From Actinomycetales bacterium (GTDB lineage Bacteria; Actinomycetota; Actinomycetes; Mycobacteriales; Micromonosporaceae): a stretch of 64,000 nt of DNA. Below the pieces are notes generated by a model. That model saw only the letters and a program-made list of their open reading frames with translations, was not told the origin of the DNA and made no database searches. Both the position numbers and the translations under genes were made by a program. Shown here piece by piece: positions 10,111-18,536 of this stretch. The stretch is taken from contig PKFB01000057.1 in the NCBI GenBank assembly GCA_002919305.1, positions 62,001-126,000 of the forward strand, read 5' to 3'. Positions within the stretch are counted from its first letter, which is position 1, and every line of letters starts with the position of its first letter.

Positions 10111-10644
10111 ATGGAGCGTGGACAGCTGACGATTCGGGACGCGACAGAGCAGGACGCGGCGACGTGCGCCGCGATCTACGCGCCGTACGTCACGGATACG
10201 GTGATCACATTTGAGACGGAGCCGCCGACACCGGCGGAGATGGCGGCTCGGATCGCGCAGGCGCAGCGGACGCACGCGTGGCTAGTGGCGGAGGAGCACG
10301 GGCGCGTCATCGGCTACGCCTACGGTGGGCCGTTTAAGGCGCGGGCAGCGTACCGCTGGTCCTGCGAGGTCAGCATCTATCTGGAGTGGGGGCGGCGGCG
10401 GACCGGCGCTGGTCGGGCGCTCTACACCGCGTTGCTGGACCGCTTAGCGCAGCGGGGGTTCCGGACCGTGGTCGCTGGAATGGCCCTGCCGAATGAGGCG
10501 AGCGTCGGGCTTCACCGCGCCATGGGGTTTGAGCCGGTCGGTGTCTACCGGCGCATTGGGTGGAAGCATGGCGCTTGGCGCGATGTCGCCTGGGTCCAGC
10601 GCTCTATCGGCCCTGATGAGGACCCGCCAGCCGAGCCGCGGTGA
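10111..10644 (+). CDS. GNAT N-acetyltransferase, phosphinothricin acetyltransferase-like
   Basis: Cytosolic acetyl-CoA-dependent acetyltransferase, 177 residues, resembling the PAT/YncA subgroup: IRDATEQDAATCAAIYAPYVTDTVITFE at the N-terminus, YAYGGPFKARAAYRWSCEVSIYL, the acetyl-CoA loop GRRRTGAGRALYTALL, and NEASVGLHRAMGFEPVGVYRRIGWKHGAW. Such enzymes acetylate phosphinothricin, methionine sulfoximine or related amines; the native substrate is unknown. A longer in-frame ORF exists, but ATG 10111 gives the family N-terminus and sits at a leaderless promoter. Probably controlled by the divergent XRE-cupin protein. Confidence 0.9.
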   Translation: MERGQLTIRDATEQDAATCAAIYAPYVTDTVITFETEPPTPAEMAARIAQAQRTHAWLVAEEHGRVIGYAYGGPFKARAAYRWSCEVSIYLEWGRRRTGAGRALYTALLDRLAQRGFRTVVAGMALPNEASVGLHRAMGFEPVGVYRRIGWKHGAWRDVAWVQRSIGPDEDPPAEPR

Positions 10645-10649
10645 TCGCT

Positions 10650-11067
10650 CCGGAGCCTCTCCAGGCTCTTTCTGAGCCCCGGACTACCGGCCGCCGCGCC
10701 GGAATCAGCCGGATCCGCGGATCGGTAGCCACTTCAGTGGTTTTGTACGCCTCGGCGGGGGAGTGGATCACGTGAAAACGGGCGTCGACCTCGGGGAGAG
10801 CACAACATGGTCCCCAGTGGACGGTCGGTGCCCGAGATGAGAACCTCACCGGTGAGGTCGTCGGGAGTGGCCTCCCGGATCGGTTTTAGATCAGCGATCC
10901 CCTCGGACTCCGTCCAAGTGGTCTCGGAAGCGGTGGGGAACAACCGCGGCTTGGAGCACAACGATCGAGGCTCAATGAGCACCGTGCTGATCTACAGGCT
11001 CGCCGCCATGACCGCGGCGGCGCATCCGGCGACCGCCTCCGATGATCACCAGGTCAACATCAGGCAT
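10650..11067 (-). pseudogene. Decayed FAD/NAD(P)-binding oxidoreductase remnant
   Basis: From an ATG at 11067 (minus strand) the frame reads MPDVDLVIIGGG, a dinucleotide-binding start, then must shift by one base to continue as AGCAAAVMAASL. It meets a TAG and continues as ISTVLIEPRSLCSKPRLFP up to about 10734. A further frame change is needed to continue as VDARFHVIHSPAEAYK. One frameshift, one stop and one more shift within ~400 bp, plus missing catalytic domains, indicate a pseudogene of a pyridine-nucleotide/FAD oxidoreductase. Sequencing error could explain one lesion but not all three. Confidence 0.6.
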
Positions 11068-11223
11068 CGGCCGTGACCATACAAGCGGTGTCAGCGGTCA
11101 CCGCATCACCTTCTGGGTGTGGGCGCGTCGCACCCGGCCAGGGCGGCGTATCGGTGTCCACGGGGCGTACGGATGATGGATCGCTGGATACGCACCGGCC
11201 ACAACGATCATGGGGGTGGGCCT

Positions 11224-12480
11224 GTGGGCCGGCGTGGCGACAGGCGGGTCGTCGGGGTCATCGCGGCGGCGGCGAGTTGGGGGGTCTTCTGGGGTGGCTG
11301 GGCCGCGTTGTTGCCGGCGATCCTGGAGCGCCTGAGTACCAGCGAGCGTGAGCTGGGGCTGGCCCTGTTGGCGATCCCGGCAGGAGCTCTGCCGGCGATG
11401 GTGGGGAGTGGGCGCCTCGCCGACCGGATCGGTCAGGCGCTGCTTCCGATCGTGCTCGTCGGTTTCGGGGGCGCTACCGCCGTGGTTGGCCTGGTGCCGA
11501 GTGTGCCGTGGCTGACGGTAGCGCTGCTGATGGTGGGGGCGACCAGCGGCGCGATCGAGGTCGCCCTTAACACCACCACGGCGGCATTGGAGGAGGCCAC
11601 CGGCGCGCGACTGTTCAACAAGGTGCACGCCGCGACGCCGTTGGCGATGGTGGTGGCCGCTCCGGTGGTCGGGGCCGCTCGACAGGCGGGTGCGGGGCCG
11701 GCCGTTATCTCTGGGGTGATCGGTCTGCTGGTGCTGGGGACCGCGTTACTCAATCTTCGCTTCCAGCGGGACACGGAGAAAGCGGAGAAAGTGCTGTCCG
11801 GGACGGCTGGGCGGCCGAAGCGGCGGGAAGCCACCGCAAAACCAGATCCCGGGCAGGCGAACCAGGGACCGAAACAGGGGAATACTGTCGGCGCCTTTGG
11901 AGGCTCCCTGACCAAGGGCACCCTGCTGCTTCTGGGAGGGGTCGCCGCGGTTGTGCTGCTGTTGGAGAACGCCGTCGAACAGTGGTCGGCGCTTCATTTG
12001 GAGCGTGGGCTCGGGGCGACGCCCCTGGTCGGCAGCCTCGGTCCAGCCAGCTACATGGCGGCGTTGGCGCTCGGCCGCGTCCTGGCTCAAACCTTCGGGG
12101 CCCGTCTGCCCGACCGCGTCCTGGTGGTGATCGCAGGCGTGAGCGGATGCGCTGGGCTTGGACTCGCCGCGGTCGCGCCGGTGGTCCCATTGGCGCTGCT
12201 TGGGTTCGCGATGGCGGGGTGTGGCATGGCGGCGGCGGTCCCCACGATCTTGGCGGTGGCCGGCCGGCTGGCGGCTCCGACATCACGCGGAAGAGCGATG
12301 TCGGCCATCACCACCACCGCCTACCTAGGGTTTTTGTCTAGTCCGGTGTTGGTCGGGGCACTCGCCTCAGCCATCAACCTGCGGACCGCATTGATGGTGG
12401 TGGCCGCTCTGGGGTTGATTGTCAGCTTCGCCGCGGTTCAGATCCGCGCCTTTCACACGCATCCTGAGCAGCGGAGCTAA
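11224..12480 (+). CDS. Major facilitator superfamily permease
   Basis: Twelve-segment inner-membrane transporter of about 418 residues. Hydrophobic helices are visible throughout, with the MFS loop 2-3 motif (GSGRLADRIGQALLP) and a YbjJ-like FNKVHAATPLAMVVAAPVVG segment. The central cytosolic loop (about 190-225) is basic and low-complexity. The start is uncertain: GTG 11224 follows a G-rich stretch and begins just before the first helix; ATG 11173 or GTG 11119 would add a basic leader with no helix. The substrate cannot be read from sequence. No operon partner. Confidence 0.85.
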   Translation: MGRRGDRRVVGVIAAAASWGVFWGGWAALLPAILERLSTSERELGLALLAIPAGALPAMVGSGRLADRIGQALLPIVLVGFGGATAVVGLVPSVPWLTVALLMVGATSGAIEVALNTTTAALEEATGARLFNKVHAATPLAMVVAAPVVGAARQAGAGPAVISGVIGLLVLGTALLNLRFQRDTEKAEKVLSGTAGRPKRREATAKPDPGQANQGPKQGNTVGAFGGSLTKGTLLLLGGVAAVVLLLENAVEQWSALHLERGLGATPLVGSLGPASYMAALALGRVLAQTFGARLPDRVLVVIAGVSGCAGLGLAAVAPVVPLALLGFAMAGCGMAAAVPTILAVAGRLAAPTSRGRAMSAITTTAYLGFLSSPVLVGALASAINLRTALMVVAALGLIVSFAAVQIRAFHTHPEQRS

Positions 12481-12547
12481 CTCAGGTGACTCAGGGCGGG
12501 CTGATCCGGCAGCACTCCTGGCTATCGGATAAAACGTGCGTAAACCA

Positions 12548-12575
12548 TTGATCGGGTGTGTTGCTCACCTAAAGT
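12548..12575 (+). promoter_or_regulatory. Sigma-70-like promoter upstream of channel gene
   Basis: TTGATC (12548-12553), a 16-bp spacer and TAAAGT (12570-12575) form a plausible vegetative promoter 85 nt before the channel gene. A second candidate, TAGGAT at 12648-12653, lies six bases before GTG 12660 and would give a leaderless transcript. Confidence 0.5.
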
Positions 12576-12659
12576 AACCGGCCTGAGGATCGGATTTGCC
12601 GGCACACTCCCTGATAAGCGGGTTGAGGCGGGATGGAATCGGCTGATTAGGATCACAGA

Positions 12660-14459
12660 GTGTTTCCGGTTCCGCGCCCGCGCCTAAGGAGGCGGAGAAG
12701 CTACGGACGCATGGTGGTATGCGGCGCTAACTCGCTGACATACCGGCTCGCCGAGGAGCTCACCACCCGATACGGGGAACAGATCACCGTGGTGGTGCCG
12801 TCTCGGCGCGACGATGATGGGCCCGACATCACCCGGATACCAGGAGTCACGGTCGTCAGGGCGGATCGCCTGGAGACAGAGGTCTTCAGGCACATCAATC
12901 TGGGTCAGGCTCGGGTGCTCGCCCTGACCGATCAGGATGACGTCGGCAATATCCATGCCGCGCTGTGCGCGAAAGAAGTCAACCCGAACATCCGGCTCGT
13001 GGTCCGCATGTTCAACATGAAACTTGGACAGCGGATCCGCGAGCTGTTCGAGGACTGCGCGGTGCTCTCCGACGCCGCGATCGCGGCCCCCGCCTTCGTC
13101 ACAGCCGCCCTCGGAGACGTCGCCCCCAGTTTCGTACCGGTGGCGGGCCGGACACTGTACGTCGCCCGCAGCGGGGACGTAGACCCTGACTCGGTCGTGT
13201 GCGTGCTCGCCTCCCAGGAGAACCCCAACGACGACGAAGAACTGCTTCCCGCCGATCCAGAGGAGCTGTCCGAGAGCACCGGACGATCCAGACGGAGTAC
13301 GCCCGGGGACACGGTGAGCGCCACCGATGCCGCCACCACTCAGGCCGCGTCCCAGCAGGACGAGCGACTGGTCCTGGCGGTGGCCAACACCAACCGCCCC
13401 GCCACGCCCCGGCGGCGTTACCGGTACCGGTCGAGGGATGTGTTCTGGCCGGTGCTTCGGGCGCTGCTGAGCCGTCGGCTGGGAGCCGCTTCGTTGGTTC
13501 TGATCGGCGTCCTGCTCCTCGGGAGCGTGCTGTACGCGACGCTTGGCGAGATGAGCTGGTTGGACGCGCTCTACGTCACGCTGCTGACGGCGTCCGGTCG
13601 AGGAGACCCAGACATCACCCTCAACGGCGCCCAGCAGGCGATCCAGACGATGATCGTGTTCGCCGGGATCGCCGTGATTCCGGTGGTCACCGCGGCGGTG
13701 GTGAACGCGGTGGTGGGGGCGCGGCTGGCCATCAACAGCGGCCTGCCCACCGAACGCTTGGAAGACCACGTCGTGGTCGTGGGGATGGGCAACGTCGGCT
13801 CCCAGATCATGACTCAGCTGGATGATCTGGGGCTTCCACTCCTGGCGGTCGACCGGCGGGAGAACGCCCCTGGGATTCAGGTGGCCCGGCAGCGCGGCAT
13901 TCCAGTGTTGATCGGGGACACCACTGTGGAGCAGACGCTGCAGGACATCCAGATCGAACGGGCCCGGGCGTTGGTGGCGGTGACCAGCGATGACATCGTC
14001 AACCTCGAGACCGCCCTGCACGCCCGCGCGCTGCGTCGGGACCTGCGGGTGGTGCTTCGACTCTTTGACGGGGACTTCGCCCGGCGAGCGCAAAGACGGC
14101 TGGATATCACCGCCTCCCGCAGCGTGGCGTACCTGGCCGCGCCGGCCTTCGCGGCCGCCATGGTGGAACGCAACGTGATCAGCACTCTGCCGGTGGGGAA
14201 CCGGGTACTGCTGGTCGCCGAGTTCCCTGTGGGGTCCGGCAGCGAGCTGGACGGCCGGCAGGTACGTGAGGCGCATCTGCAGGGGCATGCGCGGGTCATC
14301 GCTCTCGGCCAGCGCGAGGGCGAGGTGCTGTGGCGGCCCGCGTCGGAGGTCATCGTGCGCGGCCAAGATCGACTGTTTGTGCTCGCCACTCGGGAAGGGC
14401 TGGGAGAGCTGCTGGCGCGTACCACTCCCTTGGTCGAAATGGACCCGTCGGCGTCGTGA
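12660..14459 (+). CDS. RCK-pore-RCK ion-channel-like NAD-binding protein
   Basis: A 599-residue membrane protein with two TrkA-N/RCK Rossmann domains flanking a two-helix pore. RCK1 is at about 15-150 (MVVCGANSLTYRLAEEL, then TRIPGVTVVRADRLETE), followed by a TrkA-C-like part. A linker of about 190-265 (Asp/Glu/Ser-rich, then very basic RRRYRYRSRD) precedes TM1 (about 277-295), the pore loop and TM2 (about 328-352). RCK2 starts at HVVVVGMGNVGSQIM. The filter aligned with TTVGYGD reads T310-A-S-G-R-G-D316. The architecture is known in actinobacteria as a potassium-channel family member; selectivity is doubtful given Val to Ser and Tyr to Arg changes. Confidence 0.85.
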   Translation: MFPVPRPRLRRRRSYGRMVVCGANSLTYRLAEELTTRYGEQITVVVPSRRDDDGPDITRIPGVTVVRADRLETEVFRHINLGQARVLALTDQDDVGNIHAALCAKEVNPNIRLVVRMFNMKLGQRIRELFEDCAVLSDAAIAAPAFVTAALGDVAPSFVPVAGRTLYVARSGDVDPDSVVCVLASQENPNDDEELLPADPEELSESTGRSRRSTPGDTVSATDAATTQAASQQDERLVLAVANTNRPATPRRRYRYRSRDVFWPVLRALLSRRLGAASLVLIGVLLLGSVLYATLGEMSWLDALYVTLLTASGRGDPDITLNGAQQAIQTMIVFAGIAVIPVVTAAVVNAVVGARLAINSGLPTERLEDHVVVVGMGNVGSQIMTQLDDLGLPLLAVDRRENAPGIQVARQRGIPVLIGDTTVEQTLQDIQIERARALVAVTSDDIVNLETALHARALRRDLRVVLRLFDGDFARRAQRRLDITASRSVAYLAAPAFAAAMVERNVISTLPVGNRVLLVAEFPVGSGSELDGRQVREAHLQGHARVIALGQREGEVLWRPASEVIVRGQDRLFVLATREGLGELLARTTPLVEMDPSAS

Positions 14460-14502
14460 GCGGTCCGCCCGACGCTCCCTCACGGGAGGGTGGGCGGACC
14501 GC
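14460..14502. terminator. Bidirectional hairpin terminator
   Basis: GCGGTCCGCCC (14460-14470) pairs perfectly with 14492-14502 and encloses CTCCC/GGGAG (14475-14479/14484-14488). It begins one base after the channel stop and lies 29 bp from the end of the convergent DUF4032 gene. Confidence 0.75.
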
Positions 14503-14530
14503 GGTGGTGACGTGCCCGGCGGACCGGGCC

Positions 14531-15808
14531 CTATGACGACAGGTCAGAGGCCTTGAGGGTCTCGCCGTCCAAGGCGGCGCCCAAAACCGCCTTCTCATCC
14601 GGCTTGTGGGCCAGCACATCGGTGATGAAGGAGGACAGCGCCGCCTCCATGCCGACGTCTCGGCCTGCCGCCTCCGACATGAACCAGCGGTGGTCGAGGA
14701 GCTGGTGGAACAGCTCGGGCGGCTCCAGCTTGCCCCGCAGCTCCATCGGGATCGCCCGGATGACCGGCTCGAACACGTCCGTCATCCAGCGGTGTGCGGC
14801 GATCTGCTCGTCGTCGATACGGTTGGCGGCCTTGTAGGTGTCCAGGTCGTTGAGGAGCCGCCGGGCCTGGTTCTCCTCCGCGTCCAGTCCGGTCAGCCGC
14901 AGCAGCCGCCGGGTGTGGTGGCCGGCGTCGACCACCTTGGGCTGGACCTTGTACGACTCCCCGTCTGGAGTCAAGGTCACCGACATCTCCGCCACGTCGA
15001 ACCCGAGCTGGTTCAGCCGTCGGATCCGAGCCTCCAGCCGGTGCCGCTCACCGCGGGCGATGGTCTCCTCATAGGTGATCTCGTGCCAGAGGCTCTCATA
15101 GCGCCGCACCACCTCGGCGCTGATGCGCTCCGGGTCGATGGAGGGGTGCAGCATGCCAGCGGCCTCCAGGTCCAGAGCCTCACCGAAGATGTTGAGGCGC
15201 GCCAGCTCCAGGTCCTCTTCCCGCTGGCCGTTAGACAGGCGTGGGTGCAGAACCCCGGTCTCGGCGTCGACCAGGTAGGCCGCGAAGGCGCCCGCGTCAC
15301 GGCGGAACAGGGTGTTGGACAGGGAGCAGTCTCCCCAGAAGAAGCCGGTCAGGTGCAGCTTCACCAGCAAGGCCGCTAACGCGTCCAGGAGGCGATTGAA
15401 GGTGTCCGGACGCAGGGTGTGACTGAACAGTGCACGGTAGGGCAGGGAGAACTGTAAGTGACGGGTGATGAGCACCGGATCCAACGGTTCGCCGTCTTCG
15501 GTGGTCCGGTCGTGGATGATCGCCACGGCCTCCACCGCGGGCGCACCCCGGCGCTCCAGAGCGCGCAGCAGGTTGTACTCCCGTTCGGCGATGCGTTGCT
15601 CACCGGTCTCTTTTACCGCGTACACGACTCCGTCTAAACGAACGAAACGGACAATGTGTCGTGAGAGGCCTCGCGGCAGTGCGACCAGTTGGTCGGCAGG
15701 CCACTGCTCCAGCGGAGTCGACCACGGTAAGTCGAGCAGCGCGGGTGTTGTGAGCGCGGCGGTGATCTGCACGCTCCCCAGGATTGCGCTTTCGGGCCGG
15801 TCATGCAT
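14531..15808 (-). CDS. DUF4032 protein with kinase-like N-terminal half
   Basis: Cytosolic protein of about 425 residues, conserved in actinobacteria. The first half looks like a lipopolysaccharide-kinase/small-molecule-kinase fold: IVRFVRLDGVVYAVKET (Lys), EREYNLLRALERRGAPAVE, LLVKLHLTGFFWGDCSLSNTLF (catalytic-loop-like D..N) and AYLVDAETG (DFG-like Asp). The DUF4032 part follows, with EARIRRLNQLGFDVAEM and GLDAEENQARRLLNDLDTYK. The substrate is unknown. The start is uncertain: ATG 15808 is used here; GTG 15772 gives QITAALTTPALLDLPW, the likely conserved N-terminus, while TTG 15853 is longer. Confidence 0.8.
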   Translation of the reverse strand: MHDRPESAILGSVQITAALTTPALLDLPWSTPLEQWPADQLVALPRGLSRHIVRFVRLDGVVYAVKETGEQRIAEREYNLLRALERRGAPAVEAVAIIHDRTTEDGEPLDPVLITRHLQFSLPYRALFSHTLRPDTFNRLLDALAALLVKLHLTGFFWGDCSLSNTLFRRDAGAFAAYLVDAETGVLHPRLSNGQREEDLELARLNIFGEALDLEAAGMLHPSIDPERISAEVVRRYESLWHEITYEETIARGERHRLEARIRRLNQLGFDVAEMSVTLTPDGESYKVQPKVVDAGHHTRRLLRLTGLDAEENQARRLLNDLDTYKAANRIDDEQIAAHRWMTDVFEPVIRAIPMELRGKLEPPELFHQLLDHRWFMSEAAGRDVGMEAALSSFITDVLAHKPDEKAVLGAALDGETLKASDLSS

Positions 15809-15944
15809 GGGTTGGGCAGGTGAGTCTCGTCGCACCGTTGACGTGACGTTCAACGCTGCGCCAAGCCTCCGCCGCCGCGCCGCGACGAATCGTCCTCTTT
15901 GTCGTTAGAGAGATTGCCGTTAATCGGGACAGAGAGGAATTTTC

Positions 15945-17330
15945 ATGAGGCGTGAGCGGGCTGCAGTCATGGTCGCTGGACTGCTCGCCGTGGCGATGCT
16001 CACCTCTGGCGGCGCCACCGATGCGTCGGATGAGCGGATTGTGCAAACGGCGGCGGAAACCTCGGTGCTCGAAGCGGGAACCTCCGGGTCTGCCTTGGAG
16101 GATCCCGCCGCCGGCGAACAGCCGACGGATGCCGACGCGGCACCAAGGGCCCCGGAACCCGGGTCATCCGAAGCGGCCACGGCGGAGCCCGGCGTGCCGA
16201 CGCTGACCGAACCAGAGCGCGACGGTGGCTCCGTGGCCGGCGACGCCGCACCACAGCGGATCGGCGTGGAGGAGTCGGTCGAAGCCGTCATGAGCTACGA
16301 CGGCGAGGAGAGCCAAACGCTCCATTTCCCCGGCGCAGAGTATGTGAAGATCCATTTTGAGCGGTTGCTGCTGATACCCGGGGATTACGTGACGATCTCT
16401 GATCCCCTCGGCGGCCAACTGCTCCGTTACTCGATTGATCCTCGCCTCGGTGCGCCTGAAAGCGATTCAGAGAGCACTTTCGATGGCGGCACCGGGTTTT
16501 GGGCCATGTCGATCACCGGTGATACCGCGGTGGTGACGCTGCACCGGACAGCGGGCGTGTTGTCGGAGCTGTCGCGGTATGGCGTGCGAATCGACCGGGT
16601 GGCGCGTGGGTTCACCGCTGAAGAGCGGGCTGAGTACATCGAGTCTCGGCGGGAGGAGAGCATCTGCGGTCGAGACGACAAGACCGATGCGGTTTGCTAT
16701 GAGTCGACGCGACCGACCGAGTACGCGCACAGCCATCCAGTCGCCCGGCTGTTGATCAACGGTACGGCGATGTGTACCGCGTGGCGGTTGGGGCCGTCCA
16801 ACCGAATGATCACCAACTATCACTGCTTCTCCACGACGGCGATGGCCCGGCGTACCGAGATTTGGTTCAACTATCAGTGCGTCGCCTGCGGAGACCCCAC
16901 CCTGGCCAGAAGCGTGAAGACGGTCGGGGCTCAAGTTTTGCGTACCAATCGCACCTTGGATTACACAATATTCACGGTCTCGGATTTTGAGAGCATTCGT
17001 GAATTTGGGTATCTGGAGCTGGATACCGCAGGCGCGGTCCGCGGCGAAGAGGTCTATATCCCGCAACACGCGGCTGGAAGACCGAAAACCATCGCAATAG
17101 ACAGCGACGCTGACAGCCGTGGAGTCTGCCAGGTGGTCGATCCCCGGTACGACGGTTACGCGGCGGATACCGACGTCAGCTACTACTGCGATACCGAAAG
17201 TGGTTCGTCGGGCTCCCCGGTAATCTCCCGCGAGACGAACCAGGTGGTCGCGCTCCACCATTTCGGGGGTTGTCCGAATTCTGGGGTACGCAGCGATTTG
17301 CTGTATCAGGAGTTGTCAGATCTGATCTGA
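15945..17330 (+). CDS. Secreted trypsin-like serine protease
   Basis: Exported protein of 461 residues with a signal peptide (MRRERAAVMVAGLLAVAMLTSGG) and an acidic Ala/Pro/Glu-rich region to about residue 105. A beta-rich prodomain-like segment spans about 110-215. The S1-type catalytic domain has H293 (MITNYHCF), D339 (TLDYTIF) and S422 (SGSSGSPV), the last standing in for GDSGGP. Cysteines are frequent (CTAW, CVACGD, CQVV, YYCDTE, GGCPN), suggesting disulfides outside the cell. AGAGAGGAA lies before ATG 15945. It is divergent from the DUF4032 gene and followed by a long hairpin. Confidence 0.87.
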   Translation: MRRERAAVMVAGLLAVAMLTSGGATDASDERIVQTAAETSVLEAGTSGSALEDPAAGEQPTDADAAPRAPEPGSSEAATAEPGVPTLTEPERDGGSVAGDAAPQRIGVEESVEAVMSYDGEESQTLHFPGAEYVKIHFERLLLIPGDYVTISDPLGGQLLRYSIDPRLGAPESDSESTFDGGTGFWAMSITGDTAVVTLHRTAGVLSELSRYGVRIDRVARGFTAEERAEYIESRREESICGRDDKTDAVCYESTRPTEYAHSHPVARLLINGTAMCTAWRLGPSNRMITNYHCFSTTAMARRTEIWFNYQCVACGDPTLARSVKTVGAQVLRTNRTLDYTIFTVSDFESIREFGYLELDTAGAVRGEEVYIPQHAAGRPKTIAIDSDADSRGVCQVVDPRYDGYAADTDVSYYCDTESGSSGSPVISRETNQVVALHHFGGCPNSGVRSDLLYQELSDLI

Positions 17331-17350
17331 CTGTTCTGTCCGTGAACTGG

Positions 17351-17448
17351 GGGCGAGGGCTCGGGTAGCCCGACGGCGCCATCACGACAGACGACCCGGT
17401 GGGGTCAGAGCATCGTGATGGCGGTGTCGCGGGGTGGAGCCCTCGCCC
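17351..17448 (+). terminator. Long multi-segment hairpin terminator
   Basis: Three nested stems: GGGCGAGGGCTC (17351-17362) with 17437-17448 (12 bp), GCCATCACGA (17378-17387) with 17413-17422 (10 bp), and a central GACCC/GGGTC. All are perfect. It starts 20 nt after the protease stop and is well placed as its terminator, though it is unusually long. Confidence 0.7.
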
Positions 17449-17750
17449 TCACATGTAGAAGTCAGACATTCACTCCTATCGTCAAACCGGATCCCGGTCC
17501 TCGGTGCGCGAGTTTTCCGGACACCCTGCATAGTTGTACGCGTGACCGCTCTCTGATCACCCAGTGGTCACCGAACGCAGGTACCGTGGCCTTGTCACGG
17601 CAGGGCGGACAGGCGGAGGTGTGCGCTGCTGAGCGTCGGAATCCGGGCCGTCCACCGGGGCGGAGTCCTAGTGGACTTTCAAAATGAGGCCCAATGTGTC
17701 GCACAACGTGGGGGTTGTGATGCCTCCGCGTGCGTCATGGCGAGGTCGAC
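17449..17750. other. Non-coding gap before PAP2 gene
   Basis: I see no protein I would support in these 300 bp; the short ORFs on both strands lack ribosome sites and recognisable composition. It presumably holds the promoter of the downstream phosphatase, but no clear -35/-10 pair was found. Confidence 0.4.
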
Positions 17751-18482
17751 GTGACAGGGCCGGTGAAAGCCACAGTCGCGCCGACCCCCTCGGCGCTTCC
17801 GGAGGAGCCCATGCCTCCTCGGTTGACCCCCGCAGGCTGGTGGTTTGACGCCGTACTGCTGCTGGCGTTGATCGGACTGACCTTGCTGCTGGCCGGCGGC
17901 GTACTGCTGGATTTGGATATCGCGATCCGTGACTGGGTCGACGCCTCCCGTCCGCCGGTCGCCTACTGGATCTCCCGCGGGTTGTGGCTGCTGGGGCAAG
18001 GGACACCGCTGGCGTTGATCACCTTGGGGATCGCCTTGTTGTGCGCGCGGCGGGAGAAATCATTGCGCCCGGTGATACCCGTGGTGGCGGCCTTCCTGCT
18101 GATCATGTCCACCGTCGGCATGATCAAGATCTTCACGGATCGGGGCACCCCGCACCACGGCGCGGTCGGGCTGTTCACCGAAGCCGACCAGGAGTCCTAT
18201 CTGTCCGGTCACGCCGTCAACGCGATCGTCTGGTACGGCGTGATCGTGACGCTGCTGGCGTCCCGACTGAAACCGGTATGGCGCCGGCTGCTGCGGTACG
18301 CGCCGGCCGTGCTGGTCGCGATAGCGTCGGTGTACCTGGCCTTTCACTGGTTGACCGACACCATTGCGGGGATCTTCCTCGGGCTGCTGATCGACCGGAT
18401 GCTCATCCGGCTGCCCTGGAGAACCATGCCGGTGCCCGAGCCGCTGGAGCGCTTCTTCCCCCGACTCCCAACCTCCTCCTGA
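17751..18482 (+). CDS. PAP2-family membrane phosphatase
   Basis: Polytopic phosphatase of about 243 residues, likely acting on lipid phosphates such as undecaprenyl or phosphatidate phosphates at the outer face of the membrane. About six hydrophobic segments are visible. Motif 1 is KIFTDRGTP, motif 2 YLSGHAVNA (the usual PSGH with Leu for Pro), and motif 3 SVYLAFHWLTDTIAG with the catalytic His and Asp. GTG 17751 has GAGG seven bases upstream; GTG 17730 is an alternative adding seven residues. It is convergent with nagA. Confidence 0.85.
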   Translation: MTGPVKATVAPTPSALPEEPMPPRLTPAGWWFDAVLLLALIGLTLLLAGGVLLDLDIAIRDWVDASRPPVAYWISRGLWLLGQGTPLALITLGIALLCARREKSLRPVIPVVAAFLLIMSTVGMIKIFTDRGTPHHGAVGLFTEADQESYLSGHAVNAIVWYGVIVTLLASRLKPVWRRLLRYAPAVLVAIASVYLAFHWLTDTIAGIFLGLLIDRMLIRLPWRTMPVPEPLERFFPRLPTSS

Positions 18483-18536
18483 GCGCCCACCGGCCCGGGC
18501 CGACCCACCACGCGGTCGACGCGGCCCCGCCCGGCC

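Noticed and set aside
12684..14483. 599-residue open frame antisense to the channel gene
   Set aside because: It is a mirror of high G/C at third positions; the protein is His/Gln/Arg-rich low complexity with no domain, and the plus strand carries a clear RCK-channel protein.
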